A stretch of 64,000 nucleotides of DNA from Ariolimax columbianus. Taxonomy: Eukaryota > Mollusca > Gastropoda > Stylommatophora > Arionidae. The stretch lies in contig JAVGWX010000007.1 of NCBI GenBank assembly GCA_036924085.1, positions 100,777,886-100,841,885 on the forward strand. The letters are read 5' to 3'. The notes beneath the pieces were generated by a model. The model did no database searches and was not told the DNA's origin. It was given only the letters and a program-made list of their open reading frames with translations. Each line of letters begins with the position of its first letter. The first letter of the stretch is position 1. A program made the position numbers and the translations under genes. Shown piece after piece: positions 56,009 to 64,000 of the stretch.

Positions 56009-56430
56009 TCTGCGGCTTAATTTGATTCAACACGCCAATACTGTAGAACGACTGACAAATCGAGAGCACTTTCGTTGGGTCTAATAGTGAACGTGTGCTG
56101 GTATTAGACCCACGGAAGACAGGTCAGCTCTTTAACCTTCTAATGAAAGAACGCTACGGAAATCGTGTTTAACCCCGCAGAACCGCAGGTTTCAGATACC
56201 TGATAATTGACAAACAAAAGCCCTCTATTAATTCGTCCGATCTAATAGTGAACGGGTGCTGGTAATAGACCATCGGAAGACAGGTTAGTTTTACCCTACT
56301 AATGACAGGGCGTTGCTACGGTAATCCTGCTCAATTCGAGAGGAGCCGCAGACATTTTAGTTCACGTACCAGGCTGATAAGCCAATGGCGCGAGGCTACC
56401 ATGTGAGGGATTATGGCCAGTGGTGCCCGT
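55842..56430 (+). pseudogene. Scrambled 18S/28S rRNA mosaic
   Basis: Three diverged copies of a 28S 3'-end segment occur: 55867-55935, 56062-56210 and 56235-56425. Each carries TCTAATA.TGAACG-GTGCTGG-TAGACC, and the later two add ...GCTACGG-AATC and GAACCGCAG/GAGCCGCAG. The third extends through GTAATCCTGCTCAATTCGAG, GCCAATGGCGCGAGGCTACC and GGGATTATG, the conserved 28S end. Between copies one and two, at 55972-56032, a second copy of the 18S stretch AAAGGAATTGACGGAAGGGC through CTGCGGCTTAATTTGA appears. So pieces of the small- and large-subunit genes are interleaved and partly triplicated, with no 5.8S or ITS visible. Confidence 0.75.
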
Positions 56431-57212
56431 GAGCACCACTGCAATGGGAGGCTTTGATATGGTCGGGACCTGGGGTTCGCGCCTCAGCCCTACCCGGTCG
56501 AGCCGCAGAAAGAGGTCTCTGCCGTCCGCCGATCAAAGCGGGCGGATAGCTGCTCGATACGCACCCTAAACGGCGATGAGGTGCGAAACCACCAACATAA
56601 GACTTAGTTCTTGGTCGGGGTGTCGAAAACAGTAGAGCAGCCACCTCACTGTGAACTGTCGAGACTCAACCCATGACCATGAGATATGTCCGCACACCAG
56701 GCGAACAACATCTCCGTGACATTACCAGGCTTGTCCCCTGGTTAAATGCACTTCTGCCTCGATCTCTACTTCTGTATGCTATCAGCCCTACCAATGGACG
56801 CAGAAGAGATGCAGACTAGCGGACATTGCACATCTGCCCTATTGTGTCAACCTCCCAGGTGGCGGGGAATGCTAGGCGTACCATCACTGCAGAGAAGCCG
56901 AGAAAATAAAGGGCGCAAAGAGATACCCCACTCACATGCAAATGCTACGTTTCTGGCAGGACGTGACGATCCTGGGATAAAGACACTCTGGACTACCTCT
57001 CTTCCGGGCTAGTACAAACCAGTACATAGTCCATATCATATATCATATCTCATATATCATCACCGCACCCTATAGACACGAGTAGGGAAGTCCTGTAAGA
57101 CCTGTAAGATAACTTCCATAAGAGAGACAACTCTGATCACAAACAACTGCTGCCTTGCAGATAGGCTGGGGACAGCCAAAGGCTAAGGAGGGCATCCCTA
57201 CAGAAACGCCTG
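56431..57212 (+). other. Leader region upstream of LINE (possible 5' UTR)
   Basis: Non-repetitive and moderately GC-rich, with no rRNA match after GGGATTATG at 56416. It runs up to the endonuclease frame, so it may be the 5' UTR/promoter of the LINE. Short open frames (56411-56644 minus, 56746-57012 plus) carry no domain. Confidence 0.45.
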
Positions 57213-58196
57213 TTGAAATCGGATGCACTGGGCCACAGGCTTAACGAAACAGTGCAACGTAAATCGCAGAATGATGACAGTACAACTTATCAGAAAAACG
57301 TATGGCGCTCATCATACGGAGTCCCGCCAGGCAGCGATAGTGCCGGCCTCACGCCTCGAAGGGGCCCACCCTTGACTACAGGTGGTCACCCACCCATGTG
57401 TCGTGGAGTCAAGGCAGATGGCTATGGGGCAATTCCTATTGACCAAAAACTCAAGACCCTCAAAATACTACAGTGGAATGCGGAGGGAGTCATTAACAAA
57501 AATCTTTCCCTAACACATCACTTGCATGAAGGTAAGATTGACGTGGCATGTATCCAAGAAACGCACCTCAACAGCAACCATAAATTCTCAATCAGAGGAT
57601 ACCAGGCCTTCCGTCTGGATAGAGAAGGCCACAAAGGAGGGGTTCTGATACTGACCCGTAACTGCATACCGAGTAGCGCGGTATCTGTCACTCACACCGG
57701 ACAAGCAGAAATTGTAGGAGTTGACATAATGGCTCAAGAGACGAAGATCCGCATCTTCAACCTGTACGGACCACCAAATAAGGACCTATCGTTCTCGAGT
57801 ATGGAAGTCAGAGACTCCAACTGCATAGTAGTTGGAGACTTCAACAGCCACTCGGAGAGATGGGGATACTCGGACACAGACAGAAGAGGTGACGAAGTGG
57901 AAGATTGGGAGATATACACAAATCTCCATCTAATCAATAGGCCGGAGGATAGCCCTAGCTTCTACTCTAGAAAATGGCATTCCACCTCGACTCCAGATTT
58001 GGCCTTCTCCACAATGGACATTCACCATAAAATAGACCGCCAGGTGCTAAACCAATTGGCAAGTAGCGACCACAAACCAATTAGGCTAGAAATTGATATG
58101 GAAGTAGGCCCACAGGAAACAAAAACTGCTCCCACGTTGGAATTACAAACGAGCCGACTGGGACAGATTTGCAAGCCTGACAGATGGGCTGTGTGA
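57213..58196 (+). CDS. LINE AP-endonuclease domain frame (element now broken)
   Basis: Frame of 327 codons; the first ATG is 57396 (codon 62), so the natural start could be there. The endonuclease cuts target DNA to prime reverse transcription. Visible active-site motifs are LKILQWNAEGV (Asn, ~57460), CIQETHL (Glu, ~57555), VVGDFNSHSERWG (Asp/Asn, ~57830), STPDLAF (~57990) and SSDHKPIRLE (Asp-His, ~58063). The frame departs from the family after about 58137, where the +1 frame (RWNYKRADWDRF) takes over, so the last ~20 codons here are out of register. Before 57396 the frame has no recognised domain. Confidence 0.8.
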   Translation: MKSDALGHRLNETVQRKSQNDDSTTYQKNVWRSSYGVPPGSDSAGLTPRRGPPLTTGGHPPMCRGVKADGYGAIPIDQKLKTLKILQWNAEGVINKNLSLTHHLHEGKIDVACIQETHLNSNHKFSIRGYQAFRLDREGHKGGVLILTRNCIPSSAVSVTHTGQAEIVGVDIMAQETKIRIFNLYGPPNKDLSFSSMEVRDSNCIVVGDFNSHSERWGYSDTDRRGDEVEDWEIYTNLHLINRPEDSPSFYSRKWHSTSTPDLAFSTMDIHHKIDRQVLNQLASSDHKPIRLEIDMEVGPQETKTAPTLELQTSRLGQICKPDRWAV

Positions 58197-59563
58197 AACC
58201 ATCAACACACGGAACAACAAAATGAAACCCATGGTGGAAAGCCTAAGCAAAGCAATAATGCAAGCTGCCACTGCAACCATCCCAAGATAGGCAAGGAAAA
58301 ATTATAAGCCCTACTGGAATGATGAGTTGCAGAAAGCGGAAGACGCAGTCACAAATGCTAGGAACATGGCAGAGCGAGAACAATCTATGGAGGCAAATAT
58401 CACCTTCAAAGCCGCCACGGCGAAATACAAATACACTCTAAACCAAACAGCAAGAGAAAGCTGGAAAAACAAAACAGAAAGTCTCAACTTAGACAAAGAA
58501 GGGAACAAACTATGGAAGTTAGTCAGAGCCATGAATGACGAAACTCCGTCAAACAAACAAATTACCATTAAGCAGGGCGAAAACTTGCTCACTGGAAAAA
58601 AAGCCGCAAACACCTTTGTTGAACACTATGCCAGAGAGAACCACATAGATGTCCCTGCAGATGGGCATACATACATTAGTGAAGAGCAAAAGGGGCACGA
58701 CAACATCAATATGGCACCAGAAGAGCATATGATGGCCAAACTAACAATGAACGAAATGGAAGAGGCCATGAGAACATTAAAGAGAAGGAAATCTCCCGGA
58801 AAAGACGGGATAACAAACGAAATGCTGATGGGGCTGGGCCAAACAGCGAAGAGGAAACTGCTATCAGTCCTGAACCAAAGCTGGAAAAGGGGTATTGTAC
58901 CCCAGGCATGGAAAGACGCAGTACTCTTACCAGTACCAAAGAAAGGATAAGACAAAACAGATCCAAATGGATTCAGGCCTATCAGCCTACTGAGCTGTGT
59001 CGGCAAACTGATGGAACGTATGATAAACACCAGACTGATGTGGCATCTGGAAGAAAAACGCATACTAATTCCACAGCAAGCAGGCTTTAGACAGCACAGA
59101 TCCACTGAGCATCAGGTCATTCTCATAGCCCAGGAAATAGAAGATGCCTACCAGGAACAGAAACACACAGTAGCGGTTTGGGTGGACCTGGAAAAGGCAT
59201 TTGACAAAGTCTGGAAAGATGGACTTAGAGTCAAGCTAAGAAGAAGTGAAGTTTGTGGGAAAATGTACAAGTGGATCAACCACTACCTCAAAAACAGAAC
59301 GGCCAGAGTTCAAGTACAAGGGCAGATGAGCAAAAAGGTGACACTCGAGCAGGGAGTACCCCAAGGGGGAGTACTGTCACCCACACTCTTCCTGGTATAT
59401 ATAAACGATATTACAGAGAATATAACAGAAAGAGTCCATAGCTCAATGTTTGCAGACGATCTGGCTATGTGGACCTCTGAAAAGAATCTCACCATAGCAC
59501 GAAATCGGATGCAGACGGCCCTAACATTGCTGGAAGAGTGGGCGAACTCATGGCTGGTCAAAA
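58135..59563 (+). pseudogene. LINE reverse transcriptase segment
   Basis: One frame throughout, with a TAG at 58287-58289 and a TAA at 58948-58950. It encodes a pre-RT linker (KNYKPYWNDELQKAED, then a lysine-rich helix) and RT block 0 (MEEAMRTLKRRKSPGKDGIT). Next come block 1 (RPISLLSCVGKLMERMI) and block 2 (PQQAGFRQHRSTEHQVILIA). Palm motif A is WVDLEKAFDKVW (59179-59214), motif B is LEQGVPQGGVLSPTLFLVYI, and the catalytic MFADDLAMW is at 59446-59472. The three catalytic aspartates are all present. It ends at LLEEWANSWLVK, where a deletion joins it to GIAAWTTAAKANF in another frame. Confidence 0.88.
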
Positions 59564-60862
59564 TATGGCATTGCGGCATGGACAACAGCAGCGAAGGCGA
59601 ACTTCGATAAAGTTAGCAAACTTCAAAACCAAGCCATGAGAATTATAACAGGTGGCATGAAGTCAACGCCAATTGTAGAGCTTGAAATGATTACAAAACT
59701 GCAATCCATGACCGATAGAAGAGACTGCAGAGCCCAGCTGCAGTCAGAGAAACTCCGAAGACTGACGGACCATCCAATGCACCAGAGACTAAACAATTTG
59801 GGAAATGGGAAACTAAAGCGGAGAAACTTTGCAGAAATAGCCAAAGCAAAGATGCACGAAGATCCCATAAACGCACTAACAACACCAAAACCCATCACTA
59901 CTGTACGAAAACCTACCTGGAGGCAGGATATATTTCCAGAGGTGGTAGAAAATATACCAGGTATTGCAAACAAAAACTGCCAGACTGAAAAAGAAAGGAG
60001 AGATACTACACTAAGCTTCATAACGAAAAGCTACCCAAGCATAGATTGGACCCATGCATACACCGACGGATCTGTAACAAACACTACACAGAACGGAGGG
60101 GCAGGAGCATTCCTGAACCTACCAAATGGCAGAAAAATAACACTGTCATTCGCTACTGGTAAGTACACAAGCAATTTCAGAGCGGAGGCAGAGGCACTGA
60201 GGGCGGCAGTGGAAGAAATGGTGACACACAGTGAAAATGAAAGCCATATAGTCCTGCTTACAGATTCTCTCGCCGTAGTCACAGCGCTAAAAAGCCAGAC
60301 AAATACTGAGCTTAATGACGTAAGAGCAGCACTCTGCAAACTGTGCCAGCAGTCCGCACCAAAAAGGGTAGTGGTACAGTGGGTCCCATCACACTGCAAC
60401 ATCTAAGGCAACGAGGAGGCAGACAGACTGGCAAAAGAAGGTGCAAGACTACCACAAACAGTTACTAGTATGACGTACGAAGAGTCAAAACGGCTTATCA
60501 AAGCCAGATACATGACCAAATGGGAAACCGAACATACTGGTTACACCAAAAACGATGCCTATTACCAGTTGAACCGAAGAGAGCAGGTCGTTGTCTTCAG
60601 ACTTCGCACTGGCCACAATAGACTGAGGTACCACCTATTCAACAAATTGAAGATAGGGTGTACCGACGAATGCCCGTGCGGCACTGGTAAAATGACCGCT
60701 GAACATCTGCTGCAGAACTGCCTGACATACGAGGATCAGAGAGAGCAGATGTGGCCATCACCAGTGGAACTGCAAGACAAGCTCTATGGCAGTGGCGACA
60801 GCCTCAGGATGACCGCCGCTTTTTTCGAAAAAAATAATGGTTACTCTCTGACTGCGTACGAA
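59564..60862 (+). pseudogene. LINE connection, RNase H and C-terminal knuckle
   Basis: The frame from 59564 reads YGIAAWTTAAKANFDKVSKL, QNQAMRIITGGMKSTPI, then a basic linker. RNase H follows with HAYTDGSV (Asp, ~60060), FRAEAEALRAA (Glu, ~60180), VLLTDSLAVV (Asp, ~60255) and, just after the TAA at 60404, GNEEADRLAKEG (Asp). The C-terminal part has ECPCGTGKMTAEHLLQNC (60668-60721), probably a nucleic-acid-binding zinc knuckle. In sister copies the protein ends EKIMVTV-stop. Here an extra A after TTTCGAAAAAA shifts the frame into EKNNGYSLTAYEE and on into the next copy. Confidence 0.85.
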
Positions 60863-60870
60863 GAAAAAGA

Positions 60871-61793
60871 AGAAGGAAACAAAAACTGCCAGTCTAAAAA
60901 AGAAAGAAGAGATACTACCCTGAGTTACATAATGGAAAACTACCCAAGCATGGACTGGACCCATGCATACACCGATGGTTCCCTAACAAATACAACACAG
61001 AACGGAGGGGTAGGGGCCTTCCTGAGCCTACCAAATGGCAGAAAAATAAAACTTTCATTTGCTACTAGAAAATACACAAGCATTTTCAGAGCGGAGGCAG
61101 AGGCACTGAGGGCGGCAGTGGAAGAAATGGTGACAGGTAAAAGAAATGAAAGCCACATAGTCCTGCTTACAGATGCTCTGGCCGTAGTCACAGCACTAAA
61201 AAGCCAGAAAAACACTGAGCTTAATGACTTAAGAGCAGTACTCTGTCAACTATGCCAGCAGGCCGCACCAAAAAGGGTAGTGGTACAGTGGGTGCCATCA
61301 CACTGCAACATCGAAAGCAACGAGGAGGCAGACAGACTGGCAGAAGAAGGTGCAAGACTACCACAAACAGATACTAGTATGACGTACGAAGCGTCAAAAC
61401 GGCTTATTAAAGCCAGATACATGACCAGATGGGAAACTGAACATACCGGCTACACCAAAAACGATGCCTATTTACCAGTTGAACAGAAGAGAGCAGGTCG
61501 TTGTCTTCAGACTTCGCACTGGCTACAATAGACTGAGGTACCACCTATTCAACAAATTGAAGATAGGTGGTACCGACGAATGCCCGTGTGGTACCGGGAA
61601 AATGACCGCTGAGCATCTGCTGCAGAACTGCCCGGCATACGAGGATCAGAGAGAGCAGATGTAGCCATCACCAGTGGCAACACAAGATAAGCTTTATGGC
61701 AGTGTCGACAGCCTCAGTATGACCGCCGTTTTTTTCGAAAAAATAATGGTTACTGTCTGACTGCGTACGATGAAGAAGAAGAAGAAGAAGAAT
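60871..61793 (+). mobile_element. Second, 5'-truncated copy of the same LINE, head-to-tail
   Basis: It starts at GGAAACAAAAACTGCCAGTC, which corresponds to 59966 onward in the first copy (GCAAACAAAAACTGCCAGAC). It encodes RNase H again (HAYTDGSL, FRAEAEALRAA, VLLTDALAVV and SNEEADRLAEEG, here without the stop) and the C-terminus (ECPCGTGKMTAEHLLQNC near 61600). An extra base at about 61468 shifts the frame between the two parts. It ends MVTV-stop and a (GAA)n tail at 61771-61793. It abuts the tail of the first copy, and because that copy's stop is lost, one frame of 353 codons (60470-61531) spans both. Confidence 0.9.
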
Positions 61794-61814
61794 AAAATTC
61801 ATAAAATCTAGAAG

Positions 61815-62110
61815 AAAATTCCATGGGGTTGCTCTGCTAAAACCAGAAAAAAACCTCATCAGAACCTCAGAACTTCCGACCGGTTTCACTGCTGTGCCAT
61901 CTGTATAACGTCTGTGAAAGAATGATCCTGAACCCTATCGCCCCTCCCCTCCCCCGCACCCCCTATAGACCAGAAACTCATAAAGGAGCAAGTAGGCTGG
62001 AGACCTGGAAGGTCATGTTGCGGCCAGATTCTTAGTCTTGTACAACTGATCGTGGACGGGTACAAAAGTAAACATATCACAGGAGTGCAGAACACCTAGT
62101 GGACGATGCG
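61815..62110 (+). pseudogene. Jockey-like LINE RT fragment
   Basis: Plus frames read QNFRPVSLLCHLYNVCERMI, LNPIAP, then (shifted) DQKLIKEQVGWRPGRSCCGQ, ILSLVQLIVDGYKSKHITGV. This is RT blocks 1 to 3 of a Jockey-group LINE distinct from the one upstream. A C-rich interruption lies at 61940-61965, and it ends before motif A. Confidence 0.7.
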
Positions 62111-63510
62111 TGATCTAATTACATATGATTGTACAGATTCGTGTGAATACGTGAAAACGTAATTGTGAATGCACGTATCGTCTGATTGTAAGTGATCTGA
62201 TTGTATGTGAATGTACAGATCCCCTAAGGACGAGATCTGAATAAGTGTTGTATGGGCAGGACACTTTGAGAACTATGTGTGTTCTGATTATATGTGAATG
62301 CACAGAACGACTGAGTACGTAATCCGATCGTGAGGTCGAGTTTGGGATTTTGTGTTAAGTGTGCAGATACGGGGAGTGCAGCGTCAAGAGCCTGGGTATC
62401 ATGTCCTTGGAGAAATCACCAAAGCTAGTGCTTAAAACCTCCGATTGTAGTCAAATATATTTTTGGATTATTTAGTACAGATGTACTTAGTTTTTTTGTT
62501 AATCATTGGCTCTTTTATCTTGTCAGACGATAGTAATTGTGCTATTAGCACAAAACCCGGGCAGAAATATAGAGACCATGTGTTGCCCCTGCAGTATGGT
62601 CCCTCTCTCGGTCTGCCTTGTTTACTCCAAGGGAAAGGTGATACCAACATATTTGGAACAAGGCAGGCTACAGAAGCTGCCGGATCAGCTGAGCAATGCT
62701 CTAACTGTTCACCTGTTGATGCTTTACTCCTAGACCAGCTGCCAACCAAGGCTATGGGTCTGGTCTGCTCTGCCACACAGTTAAGAAGCTAATCGATGGT
62801 TTTAAGACAATATCAAGGAGCAGTTGATGCGGACTACAACTGAAGATATTTTTCATAGCTTAAACGAGTTTATGACATAACAAGCAATGGGTTGCTTGAA
62901 GTGCATAGATTAACACAGACAGGGCACGGGCAATGCCTGGAAGGCTTACTGGACTGATAATACAAATTAAGGAAATGATATGGCCGGTGCCTTGGTGCCA
63001 GTGCCGCAGACATACGGAAAGCATTAGTTGTTAAAGAAGTTGGTCAGTTAGTATTCTTTTCACTGTTGCCGTTAAACGTCTTGGGGAGCTTTAGTCGTTT
63101 GTCCTGATCAAAGTGTCGATCTCTACCACGTTGGCTACGCTGTTACAGTATAGCCTGCTCCCAGGAGAAGATCCAGATCGTGCTGATTGATCAGTTTGAT
63201 CCGCATAGCCCTGGTGTCTGTTGAGTCTTCCAAGATTGGATTTAGATATATGTATTCTTTATAACCTCCAGTCCATTAGTTTGTTTTGGGATGTAAGCCT
63301 AGTGCGAGCCTACTGTAAGCATGTGCAAGCCTATTGTTAGCTTATTGGCAGCCTGCTGTGAGCCTATTGTGCGCCTACTGTAAACATATACATTTTGGAA
63401 ATAGTTAAATTAAACGCTGAAGAAAAGCAACAACAATTATTTAAACGCAGACTGGAGAGTATGCAAGTGTTTCTAATTACCTGGCCCTTATGTATTTATT
63501 CATATAATTC
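62111..63510. other. Unannotated region
   Basis: About 1.4 kb. Recurrent TGATTGTA.GTGAATG..CAGAT words (62120-62310) and GCCTA(C/T)TGT words (63305-63385) suggest old short repeats. The overlapping frames at 62463-62792 have no recognised domain. Confidence 0.45.
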
Positions 63511-63525
63511 CTACCTGTGTCAATC

Positions 63526-63921
63526 TTCTTCTTCTTCTTCTCCTTCGTACGCTGTCAGACGTCAACCTTTATTTTTTCGAAAAAAGCAGCGGTCATCCTG
63601 CCATAGAGCTTGTCTAGTGTTGCCACTGGTGATGGCCACATCTGCTTTCTTTGATCCTCGTATGTCGGGCAGTTTTGCAGCAAATGTTCAGCGGTCATTT
63701 TCCCGGTACCACACGTGCATTCGTCAGTGCCATCCATCTTCAATTTATTGATTAGGTCTATTGTGGCCAGTGCGAAGTCTAAAGACCACGACCTGCTCTC
63801 TTTTGTTCAACTGGTAATAGGCATCGTTTTTTGTGTGTAGCCAGTATGTTCTGTTTCCCATTTGGTCATGTATCTAGCTCTAATAAGTCTTTTTGACTAT
63901 TCGTATGTCACACTAGTATCT
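63526..63921 (-). mobile_element. 5'-truncated LINE copy with perfect 15-bp target-site duplication
   Basis: Minus-strand copy of the C-terminus of the 57-61 kb LINE: TKWETEHTGY near 63880, then the knuckle ECTCGTGKMTAEHLLQNC (63722-63669) and MTAAFFEK near 63590. It has a small indel in the middle (a shift near 63755) and a deletion before the end. Its tail is (TTC)n on the plus strand at 63526-63541. Flanks CTACCTGTGTCAATC at 63511-63525 and 63922-63936 are identical, showing an independent insertion that has changed little since. Confidence 0.92.
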
Positions 63922-64000
63922 CTACCTGTGTCAATCAACTGATGCGATCTTACCTGTTTCCATTGATATGTGGCATACATGTACTCGCTTGTGTGAGTCA

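Larger units (their letters stand above)
57213..60870 (+). mobile_element. Nearly complete but inactivated RNase H-bearing LINE
   Basis: Domains in order: APE-type endonuclease (57213-58140), RT (58135-59563), RNase H (60040-60450) and a CCHC-like C-terminus (60500-60850), with a short GAA/AAG tail at 60859-60870. Defects: a +1 shift at about 58137, TAG at 58287-58289, TAA at 58948-58950, an internal deletion at about 59562 that removes the region between RT thumb and connection, TAA at 60404-60406, and an extra A near 60834 that destroys the normal stop. An RNase H after RT places it in the I/Jockey group; I cannot fix the clade. The same family gives the truncated copies at 16784, 60871 and 63526. 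Confidence 0.88.

Noticed and set aside
62463..62792. Overlapping frames on both strands as a host gene
   Set aside because: They shadow each other, lack recognisable domains and have no splice or promoter support.

Overview
This is a nuclear window from an animal genome, probably a mollusc and most likely a gastropod. The evidence is a metazoan-type 18S rRNA-like sequence at 54603-55841, with GC-rich variable regions of the gastropod kind, and many degraded non-LTR retrotransposons (LINEs) of types I associate with molluscs. Species cannot be fixed by eye. I found no intact host protein-coding gene. The long open reading frames are either tandem repeats whose period keeps several frames open or pieces of transposable elements.

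Layout. 0-17 kb: AT-rich DNA with tRNA-headed SINEs (611-830, 2994-3232), a 33-bp minisatellite running in frame into a LINE end (3438-5235, minus), scattered CR1-like and RTE-like LINE fragments, a reverse transcriptase (RT)/RNase H remnant (11880-12985) and a broken DDE transposase (13690-14310). 17-32 kb: tandem repeats dominate, including a 6.7-kb array of a 19-bp unit (20195-26895) and arrays of 44, 40, 26, 34/39 and 33 bp, with mariner and LINE fragments between them. 32-40.5 kb: arrays of 28, 48, 14/16 and 27 bp interleaved with LINE 3' coding sequence. 40.5-53.5 kb: nested LINE fragments, a 5'-truncated LINE with endonuclease and early RT (46537-47984), a SINE with target-site duplications (50051-50293) and more short arrays. 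54-56.4 kb: a decayed rDNA segment (5' ETS-like DNA, an 18S 5' two-thirds, then a scrambled 18S/28S mosaic). 57.2-61.8 kb: an almost complete but broken LINE (endonuclease, RT, RNase H, CCHC-like C-terminus) followed head-to-tail by a 5'-truncated second copy. Further truncated copies of this family lie at 16784-17162 and 63526-63921, both with target-site duplications.

Main theme. Several minisatellites are not merely near transposable elements but begin inside their coding sequence. The 48-bp array is an in-frame expansion of a LINE segment just before its 'KVYAAIVLPTLLYAC' motif. The 14/16-bp array splits another LINE at its 'EVLKRTG' motif. The 33-bp array continues a LINE reading frame. 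The 34/39-bp array starts in the last codons of a LINE. The 27-bp array overlaps a LINE stop codon. A three-copy 27-bp repeat inside an RT domain looks like an early stage of the same process. By my sum of array spans, about a quarter of the window is tandem repeat. Starts and stops of degraded elements are approximate, and family names rest on motif recognition without database searching.
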